Part shown: one piece after another, positions 38,796 through 47,901 of the stretch | Layout: every line of letters begins with the position of its first letter | Position numbering within the stretch: position 1 is the first letter of the stretch | Source of the DNA: Pseudomonadota bacterium | GTDB lineage: Bacteria; Pseudomonadota; Alphaproteobacteria; Rhizobiales; Aestuariivirgaceae | Reading direction: 5' to 3' | Assembly: GCA_020161855.1 (NCBI GenBank) | Contig: JAIUNJ010000004.1 | Coordinates: 248,001-312,000 of the forward strand | Length of the DNA stretch: 64,000 bases | Notes under the pieces: model-generated | Told to the model about the DNA's origin: nothing | What the model saw: only the letters and a program-made list of their open reading frames with translations | Databases searched by the model: none | Translations under genes and position numbers: made by a program

Positions 38796-38905
38796 CAGAA
38801 TATCCTCATCTCTCGCCCCGGGCGCAAAACTAACGCAGTTTTCATCTGGCGCAAATGGCTGATGTAAGCTTGAGAAGAGAGGCGGCAGTGCCTACATAAC
38901 AAGAC

Positions 38906-39742
38906 ATGCTCAAATCGCTTCTGCGCCTCGTGCCCGCCCGCTGGCGGATATCAACACCGATCATCCATGTCATCCGCCTCGAAGGCCCGATCATGGCCGA
39001 ACGTGGCTTCCGCCCGGCACTGAATGGCAAGGCCCTGGCGCCAGTGCTGCGCAAGGCCTTTCGCAAGGGCATTGCCGGGGTGGCGCTCGCCATCAATTGC
39101 CCCGGCGGCTCGCCGGTGCAATCGGCCATCATCGCCAGCCGTATCCGTGCGCTGGCCGCCGAGCACAAGCTTCCTGTCTACGCCTTCTGTGAGGATGTTG
39201 CGGCTTCCGGCGGCTACTGGCTCGCCTGTGCGGCGGATGAGATCTATGCCGACGAGAATTCGATCGTGGGCTCGATCGGCGTCATTTCCATGAGCTTCGG
39301 CTTCCCCGAGGCCATCGCCAAGCTCGGCATCGAACGGCGTGTGCATACCGCCGGTGAAGCCAAGAGCCAGAACGACCCGTTCCAGCCCGAGAAGCCGGAA
39401 GACGTGGCTCGGCTGGAGGCCATTCTTGACGAGATGCACCAGAGCTTCAAGGCGCTGGTGCGCGACCGGCGCGCGGGCAGGCTCAAGGGCGATGAGGCCA
39501 CATTGTTCTCCGGGGCTTACTGGACCGGCCGCAAGGGGGTGGAACTCGGCCTTGTCGATGGCCTGGCCCATCTGCATGATGTGATGAAGCGCAAGTTCGG
39601 CGAAAAGGTTGAACTGCGCGTCATTTCGGCCCCGCAGGGCTGGGGTCTGCGACGGATCGGGCTTGCTTCTGCGTCTGATCTTCCGGAGGCCGCGCTGGAA
39701 GCGCTGGAAAGACGTGCATGGTGGTCACGATTTGGCCTATAA
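38906..39742 (+). CDS. S49-family (SppA/SohB-like) serine peptidase
   Basis: 278 residues. The S49 core is clear: IHVIRLEGPI, INCPGGSPVQSA oxyanion region, catalytic Ser in CEDVAASGGYWLACAADEI (about residue 103), SIVGSIGVISMSF, and a downstream Lys in AGEAKSQNDPF as the general base. There is no obvious signal or membrane anchor, so it may be cytoplasmic or peripherally attached. Signal-peptide-peptidase-like digestion of membrane peptides is the family role. The small gene at 39777 follows by 34 bp. Confidence 0.87.
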   Translation: MLKSLLRLVPARWRISTPIIHVIRLEGPIMAERGFRPALNGKALAPVLRKAFRKGIAGVALAINCPGGSPVQSAIIASRIRALAAEHKLPVYAFCEDVAASGGYWLACAADEIYADENSIVGSIGVISMSFGFPEAIAKLGIERRVHTAGEAKSQNDPFQPEKPEDVARLEAILDEMHQSFKALVRDRRAGRLKGDEATLFSGAYWTGRKGVELGLVDGLAHLHDVMKRKFGEKVELRVISAPQGWGLRRIGLASASDLPEAALEALERRAWWSRFGL

Positions 39743-39776
39743 TGCAGGCCATATGCTTGGAGGGAGCAGCAGGACG

Positions 39777-39968
39777 ATGAGCTTTATCAGGACCATCTTT
39801 GCAGCCGGGGCAACGGCTATTGCCGCCTTCGCCATTAAAAGGATGGTGGGCGCACTGGAGCGGCAGGCGGAAGCCGTGCGCGTGCGCCGTGAGGAGTCCC
39901 GCGATCCCAACGAATTCAAGCGCCTCAAGCAGGATCCCGTGACCGGCGTCTACTACGCCGAAGACTGA
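39777..39968 (+). CDS. small membrane-anchored protein
   Basis: 63 residues from MSFIRTIFAAGATA. One N-terminal hydrophobic segment (about residues 4-20), a basic/charged helix (RMVGALERQAEAVRVRREE) and a C-terminal LKQDPVTGVYYAED motif that looks conserved and may bind something. An in-frame ATG lies eight codons upstream; AGGA before 39777 favours the shorter form. It sits between the S49 peptidase and a methyltransferase in what looks like one operon (7 bp to the next start). Function unknown. Confidence 0.65.
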   Translation: MSFIRTIFAAGATAIAAFAIKRMVGALERQAEAVRVRREESRDPNEFKRLKQDPVTGVYYAED

Positions 39969-39975
39969 GACGGCC

Positions 39976-40617
39976 TTGGGTTCCGCCGACACCGACCAGT
40001 GGCTGGAGAAGGTCTACCACGCGGGAAGCCGCGAAGACCTGCTGAAGCTTTATGAGCGCTGGGCTGATACTTATGACGCCGATCTGCAGCATGTGGGCTA
40101 TCTGCACGCGCCGGTGATCACCGGGCTCGTGGCCCGCTTTGTGCCCGACCGGACGTCGGCGATCCTTGATGCAGGCGTCGGCACCGGTGCCATCGGCCAC
40201 ATTCTCTCGATCATCGGCTATGGCAATCTGTCGGGTATCGACATGTCCGAGGCCATGCTGGCGAAGGCCGGTGCGCGTGGCTGCTATGGCGATCTGCGCC
40301 GTGCCGTTCTGGGTGAGACGCTGGATTTCGCTGACGGCCGCTTCGATGCCATCATCTCCACCGGCACCTTCACCAACGGCCATGCACCGGCCAGCGCCTT
40401 TGACGAGTTGGCCCGGATACTCAAGCCCGGCGGATATCTGATGTTCACCGTCGGCACGGTGATCTGGGAAGAACAGGGTTTCCGCCAGAAGCTCGGGGCG
40501 CTCGAGGCCCACAAGCAGCTGCTGCCGGTGGAGACCTCGGCCATTTATGCGCCCATGCCCTATTCCCCGCTCGAAAGCGGTTTCACGACGCGGGCACATA
40601 TCTACAGGCGCGGCTGA
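39976..40617 (+). CDS. class I SAM-dependent methyltransferase
   Basis: 213 residues from a TTG (no ATG is available before the conserved start). YDADLQHVGYLHAPVITGLV precedes the SAM-binding motif ILDAGVGTGAIGHIL (about 56-70), an acidic strand end (LSGIDMSEAMLAKA), and LARILKPGGYLMFTVGT. It resembles small methyltransferases of the ubiE/Williams-Beuren type. Substrate unknown. It closes the S49-small protein-methyltransferase run. Confidence 0.8.
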   Translation: MGSADTDQWLEKVYHAGSREDLLKLYERWADTYDADLQHVGYLHAPVITGLVARFVPDRTSAILDAGVGTGAIGHILSIIGYGNLSGIDMSEAMLAKAGARGCYGDLRRAVLGETLDFADGRFDAIISTGTFTNGHAPASAFDELARILKPGGYLMFTVGTVIWEEQGFRQKLGALEAHKQLLPVETSAIYAPMPYSPLESGFTTRAHIYRRG

Positions 40618-40649
40618 GGCGCCGCGCCCGCTCTTTGCAGTCTTTCCGC

Positions 40650-41306
40650 TTATGCCTCGCGGTAAGTGCCCGCCTTCTTGGCCGCACAGGTGGCCAGATA
40701 ATCCATCAGGCCCGGATTGAGACTGTCATAGGGTTCGAGCCCGAGTGACTTGAGCCGGGCGCGGATGGCGGGCATCTTGGCCGGCGGTGTTCCGCTTTCG
40801 ATGACGGATGACACGAAGGCAGCAAAGCCGGGCGGCGACCAGCCCTTCTGCGATGACAGTTCCGTGTGGATGAAGGACAAGCCCTCAAACGGATGTCCGG
40901 ACTTCTTCACTGGACCGTACAAGTGCGCGCCGCATCCCGTGCAGGCATGGCGGAGAATGACGGCATTCTCGTCCACGATCTTCAGCTTGTGGCCGTTGGC
41001 CGTCACCTTCACCTTGTCGCTCGGCACCACCGAGACGATCGAGAAGATGGCGCCTTCCGGCTTCCAGCACTTGGTGCAGCCGCAGGCATGATTGTGCGCC
41101 GACTGAGATGAGATCTCCACCGTCACCGGATTGCTTGAACATTTGCAGGTCAATGTGCCGCCAGCGAAGTTCTTCGCTGCCGCCTTTGCGAAACCTTTGT
41201 CAATCGACGGATGGAGCGCGATGAGCGGTCCTCGCGCCTTCTTCGCCTTTGTCCGGCTTGCGGCCTTCTTGGCCGGTTTCTTTGCCTTCTTCGCTTTCTT
41301 CGCCAT
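40650..41306 (-). CDS. gfa: GFA-domain (S-(hydroxymethyl)glutathione synthase-like) protein with histone-like N-terminal tail
   Basis: 218 residues. Residues 1-26 are almost only Lys, Ala, Pro and Arg ([18 protein letters not shown] start), like the tails of bacterial histone H1-type proteins. The rest is a GFA domain with its zinc cysteines: [16 protein letters not shown] and [16 protein letters not shown] proteins bind glutathione and are proposed to speed formaldehyde-glutathione adduct formation. The tail is an addition to a family of about 190 residues. GGGAGGA lies six bases before the ATG, so the tail is probably translated. Confidence 0.85.
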   Translation of the reverse strand: MAKKAKKAKKPAKKAASRTKAKKARGPLIALHPSIDKGFAKAAAKNFAGGTLTCKCSSNPVTVEISSQSAHNHACGCTKCWKPEGAIFSIVSVVPSDKVKVTANGHKLKIVDENAVILRHACTGCGAHLYGPVKKSGHPFEGLSFIHTELSSQKGWSPPGFAAFVSSVIESGTPPAKMPAIRARLKSLGLEPYDSLNPGLMDYLATCAAKKAGTYREA

Positions 41307-41599
41307 GCTGGTCCTCCCGCTTTGCTAGAAAATCACGAAACTGCGAATGAGTTGTCAGGCATCAGGCCACGGCCCTGTTCTGCAGGGGCAGCCTGTGTTC
41401 GAGGACGAGGCAAGTTCCAAGGGATTGCGCGCCCCAGGGGCCGCAGCGGCACGCGATCTCATGGCGTACACCTCCCAGAATTGCCTGCTGGCTTCGGCTT
41501 GCCGGAAGACGGTCAAACCCGCCGCTTTGCGCTATTCCAATCTGACGATAACGGCAAAGCGGCGGTTCTGGCAATGGCCATTCGGGGCTATGGGAGGGC
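41307..41599. other. intergenic region without a recognisable gene
   Basis: About 290 bp between two minus-strand genes. Several short frames cross it, but all are composition-driven and run into neighbouring genes on the other strand. No tRNA, terminator or clear promoter was seen. Confidence 0.5.
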
Positions 41600-42475
41600 T
41601 TATCCCTTCTTTCCCGGCTGCCAATCGAACTCCGGCTTGTAGCCGAGGACGCGCTTGGCCTTATCGATCGAGATCAGTGACTCATTGGGTTGCAGGGGCC
41701 GCTTACGCGGCGTGCCCGGAAACACCTCGTCAAGCAGTTCGTCGTTCGGCCGCACCATGAGCGAGTTGTTGTTGGCAATGCCGAAGACATGGGCGCCGGT
41801 GAGCTTGGCGTCGAGCGAGAGGCGGATGGCCTGCGCTGCATCGCGCGCATCGATATAGGTCCAGAGATTGAAGTGCCGGAGCCGCGCATCCTTGTTGTAG
41901 GCCTCGAAATTGGCGTAGTCCTGCGGCTCCTGCACGTTGGAGAAGCGCAGGCCGATGATTTTCGTCGCCGGGTCCCAGCGCGCGAACTGTTCGGCCATTT
42001 TCTCGCCGAGCATCTTGGTCATCGAATAGGTCCAGTAGGGATCCTCGATCTCTTCATCGACCGGCACATATTTCGGACCCTTCACATAGGGGACGCCATA
42101 GACAGTTTCGCTTGAGGCCCAGACCACGTTCTTGATGCCCAGGCGCCGCGCGGCCTCGAAGACATTGTAGGTTGAGGTCATGTTGACCTCGAAGATCTCG
42201 TGATCCGGTGCTTCCCCAGGGGAGGCAATGGCACCGAGGTGGACAATGCCAGTCACGGGAGATTCAACACGGCTGTTGATGCCGGTGAAGGCTGCCATCA
42301 CCTGCCCGAAGTCCGTGATGTCGGCACGCGTGAAGTTCACGTCGGTGGGCTTCGGCGGATTGGAAAGGCCGGCGGGCCTGACGGCATCGATCGAGGCAAT
42401 CTTGTAGCCGCGCTCCATCAGGTCCTTGACCGCAGCACGCCCGACTTTTCCGCTGCCACCGGTAACAATAATCAT
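41600..42475 (-). CDS. NAD-dependent epimerase/dehydratase family protein
   Basis: 291 residues, extended SDR fold. The N-terminal NAD motif is VTGGSGKVGRAAVKDL (residues 4-19), the catalytic Tyr and Lys lie in YSMTKMLGEK (about 155), and a Ser of the triad in VWASSETVYG (about 119). UDP-sugar epimerase-like relatives include uronate dehydrogenases and simple NAD(P)-reductases. It is transcribed alone. The sugar substrate cannot be assigned from sequence. Confidence 0.83.
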   Translation of the reverse strand: MIIVTGGSGKVGRAAVKDLMERGYKIASIDAVRPAGLSNPPKPTDVNFTRADITDFGQVMAAFTGINSRVESPVTGIVHLGAIASPGEAPDHEIFEVNMTSTYNVFEAARRLGIKNVVWASSETVYGVPYVKGPKYVPVDEEIEDPYWTYSMTKMLGEKMAEQFARWDPATKIIGLRFSNVQEPQDYANFEAYNKDARLRHFNLWTYIDARDAAQAIRLSLDAKLTGAHVFGIANNNSLMVRPNDELLDEVFPGTPRKRPLQPNESLISIDKAKRVLGYKPEFDWQPGKKG

Positions 42476-42575
42476 GACTGTAGAATCCTCTCTGTTGTCC
42501 CGTTGAGGCTAGCCAGTTTTATGCAAGCCCTCAACATATCGCTATTGTTTTGAGCGCATTACGCCCCTGCGCGGA

Positions 42576-43529
42576 TCAATCGAGCACATAGCCTTTGGGC
42601 TCGCGCTGCGGTGGAATTTCTGTTTCACCCAGCGTCTCAAGAATACCGATTTCGATCGTTCTCGAGATTGCACTGAGCGGCATGCAATTGTCTTCCGTGC
42701 CGAACGGCGCGGCCAACTGGTCACCCAGGGCATCAAGGCCGAAGAACGTGTAGGCGACGATGCCGGCGAGCACTGGTGTCCAAAGCCCGGCCGTGTCGAT
42801 GAGGCCGAAGGGCAGCAGCAGGCAGAAGAGATAGGCGGTGCGGTGCAGGAGCAGCGAATAGGCGAAGGGCAGGGGCGTCAGCTTGATGCGTTCAGCCGCC
42901 GCCAGCACGCTGGACATGGCGATCAGCCGCTCCTCCATGACCTGCAGGAGCTGGGGGGCAAGCTTGGTCTCGCGCGCCAGTCGAGCAAGTTCAACGCCCA
43001 TCTCTGTCAGAAGCCGGTCGGGAAGATTGCTGCTGGTGGCTGGCAGCTTGTAGTTCGCGCGCTCGGCCTGGCGGAGGCCATCAGGCCCCATGGCCTCGCC
43101 GCGCAGATGGCTGCGGAAAGCTTCAACAAACACCAGCATGAGACGGAGCAGGCGGGCACCCTTCCGCAGGCCGCAATAGGCGGCAACCTGGCGCGACAGG
43201 CTGCGCATCTCGACGATGTGCTGGCCCAGCACCTTGCGGGCCTCCCACCAGCGTTCGTAGCTGGCTGAATTGCGGAAGCCGGAGAAGATCGACAGCGCAA
43301 TGCCGATCAGGGAAAAGGCGAGCGGCGAAATCGCCTGCCAATACAGGATGCCGCGCATTTCTGCCCAGGTGATGAAGGAGGCAATGGCGATGACGGCCAG
43401 GAGCTGCGGCCAGATCGCAGGGATGATCGAGCCACGCAGGATAAAGAGCAGCTCCCAGGGCTTGGGGGCTTCGCGAATGACCACGTGAGGCTTCCGGCTG
43501 AGGTTTTCCGGCCTATAGGCGAAATCCAC
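42576..43529 (-). CDS. bestrophin family ion channel (YneE/UPF0187)
   Basis: 317 residues with bestrophin topology: RGSIIPAIWPQLLAVIAIASF (first membrane helix region), the family signature FRNSASYERWWEARKVLG (about residues 84-101), and LPFGLIDTAGLWTPVLAGIVAYTFFGLD near 230-260. Bacterial bestrophins are pentameric cation or anion channels of the inner membrane. Located 27 bp downstream of the DUF779 gene stop on the same strand, so it may be a distal operon member, with no obvious functional link. Confidence 0.87.
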   Translation of the reverse strand: MDFAYRPENLSRKPHVVIREAPKPWELLFILRGSIIPAIWPQLLAVIAIASFITWAEMRGILYWQAISPLAFSLIGIALSIFSGFRNSASYERWWEARKVLGQHIVEMRSLSRQVAAYCGLRKGARLLRLMLVFVEAFRSHLRGEAMGPDGLRQAERANYKLPATSSNLPDRLLTEMGVELARLARETKLAPQLLQVMEERLIAMSSVLAAAERIKLTPLPFAYSLLLHRTAYLFCLLLPFGLIDTAGLWTPVLAGIVAYTFFGLDALGDQLAAPFGTEDNCMPLSAISRTIEIGILETLGETEIPPQREPKGYVLD

Positions 43530-43556
43530 GCCCTGGCCAAGGAGCGATGCGAGCGT

Positions 43557-43919
43557 TCAGGTCAGGCAGATGTCAGAGCGGGTGAGGAAGCGCTTCTCGC
43601 GGCCATTGTCGAGCGAGAACATGCCGCCGCGCCCCTTTACGACATCGATCGTCAGGTTTGTGTGCTTCCAGGCCTCATATTGTGAACCGCTGATGTAGAA
43701 CGGCATGCCGCCGATTTCCCCCAGCTTGACGTCACGGTCACCGAGCAGAAACTCGCCTTGAGCGTAACACATCGGAGAGGAGCCATCGCAACAGCCACCT
43801 GATTGATGGAACAGCACGGGACCATGATCGCGAACGATCTCGGCCAGAAGCGAAAGCGCTGCGGGTGTGGCCGTCACTTTGTCGAGCGGCGGTGCTGCAG
43901 CGGCGGAATCCTGTGCCAT
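43557..43919 (-). CDS. DUF779 protein linked to aldehyde dehydrogenase
   Basis: 120 residues. The family hallmark is the cysteine-rich segment FHQSGGCCDGSSPMCYAQG (about residues 35-53). Members are almost always next to an aldehyde dehydrogenase of the AldB/ExaC/AcoD type, as here (166 bp downstream of it). Biochemical role unknown; a metal- or thiol-dependent accessory function is a guess from the cysteines. Confidence 0.85.
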   Translation of the reverse strand: MAQDSAAAAPPLDKVTATPAALSLLAEIVRDHGPVLFHQSGGCCDGSSPMCYAQGEFLLGDRDVKLGEIGGMPFYISGSQYEAWKHTNLTIDVVKGRGGMFSLDNGREKRFLTRSDICLT

Positions 43920-44085
43920 TGGTCGTCTCCGGATTTGGGCCGCCCATTGTCATGACAGGCGGCCCGGCTGCGCATACCAGACAGATCAGGCGACCTGCGG
44001 GAGGAAAACTGCGCCGTATTGTTGCGCTCGGAAGGAGCAGGCGGCGGCCAAGTGCCAGCACATGACCGCCGCCTTTGCCTGACGA

Positions 44086-45606
44086 TCAGAAGAAGCCAAG
44101 CGCCTTCGGGCTGTAGCTCACCAGCATGTTCTTCGTCTGCTGGTAGTGATCGAGCATCATCTTGTGGGTCTCACGGCCGATGCCCGACTGCTTGTATCCA
44201 CCAAAGGCCGCATGCGCCGGATAGGCATGATAGCAGTTGGTCCATACGCGGCCAGCCTGGATGGCGCGGCCGAAACGGTAGCAGGTATTGCCGTTGCGGC
44301 TCCAGACACCTGCGCCGAGGCCATAGAGCGTGTCGTTGGCAATCGACAGGGCTTCCGCTTCGTCCTTGAAGGTTGTGACAGAGACGACCGGGCCGAAGAT
44401 CTCCTCCTGGAAGATGCGCATCTTGTTGTTGCCCTGGAACACCGTCGGCTTGACGTAGTAGCCGCCGGCGAGTTCGCCCGGGAGCATGTTGCGCTCGCCA
44501 CCAGCGAGAACCTTGGCACCTTCCTTCTTGCCGATGTCGATGTAGGACAGGATCTTCTCAAGCTGTTCGCTCGAGGCCTGCGCACCGAGCATCGTGCTGC
44601 CATCAAGCGGGCTGCCCTGTTTGATTGCGGCGACGCGCTTCAATGCACGCTCCATGAACTTGTCATAGATCTTTTCGTGGATGATGGCGCGGCTCGGACA
44701 GGTGCAGACTTCGCCCTGGTTAAGGGCGAACATGACGAAGCCCTCGATGGCCTTGTCGAAGAAATCGTCGTCTTCGTCGCAGACATCCTTGAAGAAGATG
44801 TTGGGCGACTTGCCGCCGAGCTCCAGTGTCACGGGAATGAGATTCTGCGAGGCATACTGCATGATCAGCCTGCCCGTCGTGGTCTCTCCGGTGAAGGCGA
44901 TCTTGGCAATGCGGTTCGACGAGGCAAGCGGCTTGCCCGCTTCGAGGCCGAAGCCATTGACGATGTTCAGTACGCCCTTGGGCAACAGGTCACCCACAAT
45001 CTCAATCCAGACCATGATCGATGCGGGTGTCTGCTCGGCTGGTTTGAGGACCACGCAGTTGCCGGCAGCAAGTGCAGGCGCGAGCTTCCAGCAGGCCATC
45101 AGAATCGGGAAGTTCCACGGAATGATCTGGCCGACGACGCCCAGCGGCTCGTGGAAATGATAGGCGACGGTGTCGTGATCTACTTCCGAGATAGATCCTT
45201 CCTGGCCGCGGATACAGCTTGCAAAGTAGCGGAAATGATCAATGGCAAGCGGGATGTCGGCGGCCCGTGTCTCGCGGATCGGCTTGCCGTTGTCCCAGGT
45301 TTCGGCAAGGGCCAGCTTCTCAAGATTGGCCTCCATGCGATCGGCAATCTTGTTGAGGATCAGCGATCGCTCGGCCGGGCTGGTGCGGCCCCAGGCATCC
45401 TTGGCGGCATGCGCTGCGTCCAGTGCGGCGTCGATGTCAGCCGCATTGGAGCGGGCGACTTTGCAGACTTCCTTGCCGGTGATCGGCGAGATGTTATCAA
45501 AGTATGTGCCGGACGCGGGCTTGCGCCAGCCGCCGTTGATGTAGTTGTCGTAGGATTTGGCGAAGGGGCTCGCTGTGAAGTCAGAGCTTTTCGGCTGTGC
45601 GGTCAT
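44086..45606 (-). CDS. NAD-dependent (acet)aldehyde dehydrogenase, ExaC/AcoD/AldB type
   Basis: 506 residues from [16 protein letters not shown] is 7-8 bases before this ATG, while an ATG two codons upstream is too close. The fold is the standard [38 protein letters not shown] with the general-base Glu, [11 protein letters not shown] with the catalytic Cys, and [14 protein letters not shown]. The adjacent cysteine (CTC) and the length are typical of ExaC/AcoD enzymes, which oxidise acetaldehyde formed from ethanol or acetoin. A GAF-Fis regulator lies upstream and DUF779 downstream, the usual setting. Confidence 0.92.
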   Translation of the reverse strand: MTAQPKSSDFTASPFAKSYDNYINGGWRKPASGTYFDNISPITGKEVCKVARSNAADIDAALDAAHAAKDAWGRTSPAERSLILNKIADRMEANLEKLALAETWDNGKPIRETRAADIPLAIDHFRYFASCIRGQEGSISEVDHDTVAYHFHEPLGVVGQIIPWNFPILMACWKLAPALAAGNCVVLKPAEQTPASIMVWIEIVGDLLPKGVLNIVNGFGLEAGKPLASSNRIAKIAFTGETTTGRLIMQYASQNLIPVTLELGGKSPNIFFKDVCDEDDDFFDKAIEGFVMFALNQGEVCTCPSRAIIHEKIYDKFMERALKRVAAIKQGSPLDGSTMLGAQASSEQLEKILSYIDIGKKEGAKVLAGGERNMLPGELAGGYYVKPTVFQGNNKMRIFQEEIFGPVVSVTTFKDEAEALSIANDTLYGLGAGVWSRNGNTCYRFGRAIQAGRVWTNCYHAYPAHAAFGGYKQSGIGRETHKMMLDHYQQTKNMLVSYSPKALGFF

Positions 45607-45716
45607 TGTCATTCTCCCATTCAGGGCCCGTCTGTTTTGTGACGTGGCGCTGCGCACAGGATTTCATGACGTTAGAGGCGCAAAACAGTGGCTGGTCACG
45701 AAACAGATGCGCGATC

Positions 45717-45734
45717 TGTCTCACAGATGAGACA
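45717..45734. promoter_or_regulatory. candidate operator TGTCTCA-N4-TGAGACA
   Basis: A perfect 7-bp inverted repeat with a CAGA spacer lies between the regulator gene and the aldehyde dehydrogenase gene, about 110 bp before the dehydrogenase start. TGT...ACA palindromes suit Fis-type HTH regulators of the AcoR class. The repeat is seen; the binding is inference. Confidence 0.5.
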
Positions 45735-45774
45735 TTTCCGAGACGCTAAACACCATTGTGCGGTGCGTCACTGC

Positions 45775-46740
45775 TCAGTGATGATCACCTAGGCCATGCT
45801 GGGCAAGTTTTCTGTAGAGTGTGGCGCGTGACATCTTCAGGGCCTTGGCGGTTTTTGAGATGTTGTGCCCGTGACGCTCCAGCATGCGCAGCAGCACGCC
45901 GCGCTCCGCGTTCTTGAAGGTGTCGCCGGACCCCTCGTCGTGGGGCAGCAGTTCAGGCGCGGGAACCTGCAACTTGCCCGCTTGACGCGGGAGATTGAGG
46001 GATTTGCGTGCGGCGAAGGACGCGCCGATCACCATGTCGTGGCGGTCAATGGCGAGAAGTGCCGGGCCCAGCCTTTCCTGATCCGGCAGAAGAACGATGC
46101 GGCAGCCGTCGAAGGCCAGATTGAAGTTTTGTGTTTCGATGCGGTGCGCGGCATCCACGGCCAGAGAGCAAATCACACGTGACATCTCTTCCGACAGGTC
46201 CTGATGGCAGGACGATACATCGATGACTCCGGCTAGGAGCCCGCATTCATCGTGGACCGGCGCAGTCATGCAACTGAGCGAGATGTTGCGCGAGAGGAAA
46301 TGCTGATCCTTGTAGATCACCACCGGACGGTCCTCGACCAGTGAAGTCCCGATGGCGTTCGTGCCCTGGCTGCGCTCACTCCAGATGGCTCCGGTCCAGA
46401 GCCCCGAGCGTGCAAAGGAGAGGTCATCAGCAGGCTTGCCGCGACGCTCCAGAACCACCCCGTCGCGGTTGGCCATGACGACGGTGCAACCGGCATGGCC
46501 GACAAGAGCAAAGACATGGTCGAGCGACGATCGCGCCACCCCGAGCAGCCGGCCGAGCGACTCCCGTTCACGCCTGAGCGCGGCCTCGTCGATGCGTTCC
46601 GGCAGGACATCCCGTTCGGGAGACAGGCGATAAAGCTGCGATGAGCGGGTCCATGACGCAACAACGGGTGATCGTGCCGCCGCGCCGGCACCGACCGCCC
46701 TGACCACTTCTTCCACATGGTTCCGGTCCAGAAGGTTCAT
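45775..46740 (-). CDS. AcoR-like transcriptional regulator (GAF + Fis HTH, no AAA+ domain)
   Basis: 321 residues. The N-terminal half matches AcoR-type sensors (ARSPVVASWTRS, LRRERESLGRLLGVA, GTNAIGTSLVEDRPVVIYKDQHF in the GAF domain, about residues 60-200). The C-terminal 45 residues are a Fis helix-turn-helix (HNISKTAKALKMSRATLYRKL). In AcoR and relatives an AAA+ sigma54-interaction domain of about 230 residues sits between these parts; it is missing, with a 60-residue linker instead. It therefore probably acts on a sigma70-type promoter. Located directly upstream of the aldehyde dehydrogenase gene, its likely target. Confidence 0.85.
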   Translation of the reverse strand: MNLLDRNHVEEVVRAVGAGAAARSPVVASWTRSSQLYRLSPERDVLPERIDEAALRRERESLGRLLGVARSSLDHVFALVGHAGCTVVMANRDGVVLERRGKPADDLSFARSGLWTGAIWSERSQGTNAIGTSLVEDRPVVIYKDQHFLSRNISLSCMTAPVHDECGLLAGVIDVSSCHQDLSEEMSRVICSLAVDAAHRIETQNFNLAFDGCRIVLLPDQERLGPALLAIDRHDMVIGASFAARKSLNLPRQAGKLQVPAPELLPHDEGSGDTFKNAERGVLLRMLERHGHNISKTAKALKMSRATLYRKLAQHGLGDHH

Positions 46741-46992
46741 GACAAAGACCTCTGCCAGGAGCCGCCTTTGGGCCTGGATGCGTTATTCCCGTTCGGGTAT
46801 TACACTACAGTTTGAGCTTCAGGGGAAGCCTGTAATTGATGGTGTGGGCGCCGTGAGCGGCGAACTCAAGGGCGAGGCCATGAGACTTTCGACGCGTTCC
46901 CGGGCGTGGGCACCCCCGGTTGCGTTTGGGGCCGGATTGTGCACCCGCAAAAGTCATTCAACTTTCGAAAAACATGCTCTACACGGGCGCCC

Positions 46993-47901
46993 ATGGCACT
47001 GAGACCGAAAGAATCATTCCAGGACCTGATCCTGACGCTCCACAACTATTGGGCGGAGCAGGGCTGCGTCATCCTGCAACCCTATGACATGGAAGTGGGC
47101 GCCGGTACCTTCCACCCGGCCACGACGCTGCGCTCGGTGGGGCCACGGCATTGGTCAGCGGCCTATGTGCAGCCCTCGCGCCGCCCCAAGGACGGCCGCT
47201 ATGGCGAGAATCCCAACCGGCTGCAGCACTACTATCAGTACCAGGTGATCATGAAGCCCTCGCCACCTAACCTGCAGGAGCTTTATCTGGGATCGCTGAA
47301 TGCGATCGGCATCGACCCGCATCTGCATGATCTGCGCTTTGTCGAGGATGATTGGGAAAGCCCGACGCTGGGTGCCTGGGGTCTGGGCTGGGAAGTCTGG
47401 TGCGATGGCATGGAAGTGTCGCAGTTCACCTATTTCCAGCAGGTGGGCGGCCTCGACTGCGCCCCGGTTTCGGGCGAACTCACCTACGGGCTCGAGCGAC
47501 TGGCGATGTATGTGCAGGACGTGGACAATGTCTACGACCTCAACTTCAACGGCCGCGCCAAGGGCGACGGCCGCATCAGCTATGGCGATGTCTTCCTGCA
47601 AGCGGAGCAGGAGTACTCGCGCTTCAATTTCGAGTATGCCGACACGGCGATCCTGCACCAGCATTTCATCGACGCCGAGAAGGAGTGCAAGTCGCTCCTG
47701 ACGGCAGGCGAGAAGGATGGCAGCCACGAGCTATGCCTGCCGGCCTATGACCAGTGCATCAAGGCCTCGCATACTTTCAACCTGCTCGATGCCCGTGGCG
47801 TCATCTCGGTGACGGAACGCGCCAACTACATCGCCCGGGTACGCGACCTCGCCAAGGCCTGTTGCGAAGCCTGGAGCAAGACGGCGGGAGGGCGCGCCTG
47901 A
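46993..47901 (+). CDS. glyQ: glycyl-tRNA synthetase alpha subunit
   Basis: 302 residues, the normal length, from [16 protein letters not shown]. The class II catalytic elements are intact: [54 protein letters not shown] and [19 protein letters not shown]. With GlyS it forms the bacterial alpha2beta2 enzyme that charges tRNA-Gly. The frame is open 29 codons upstream but without coding character. The stop shares one base with the glyS start (TGATG). Confidence 0.97.
   Translation: MALRPKESFQDLILTLHNYWAEQGCVILQPYDMEVGAGTFHPATTLRSVGPRHWSAAYVQPSRRPKDGRYGENPNRLQHYYQYQVIMKPSPPNLQELYLGSLNAIGIDPHLHDLRFVEDDWESPTLGAWGLGWEVWCDGMEVSQFTYFQQVGGLDCAPVSGELTYGLERLAMYVQDVDNVYDLNFNGRAKGDGRISYGDVFLQAEQEYSRFNFEYADTAILHQHFIDAEKECKSLLTAGEKDGSHELCLPAYDQCIKASHTFNLLDARGVISVTERANYIARVRDLAKACCEAWSKTAGGRA

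Noticed and set aside
41347-41760. 137-codon plus-strand frame in the gap before the epimerase gene
   Set aside because: Runs into the antisense of the epimerase gene; no coding character or known family.
44146-45642. 498-codon plus-strand frame opposite the aldehyde dehydrogenase
   Set aside because: High-GC antisense shadow; the dehydrogenase on the minus strand is full length with catalytic motifs.
45607-45716. Sigma54 (-24/-12) promoter for the aldehyde dehydrogenase
   Set aside because: The best match (GCCACTGTTTTGC on the minus strand) lacks the GG at -24, and the regulator has no AAA+ domain to activate sigma54.
46739-47002. 87-codon plus-strand frame before glyQ
   Set aside because: Overlaps the divergent promoter region and the glyQ start, with no ribosome-binding site or recognisable product.
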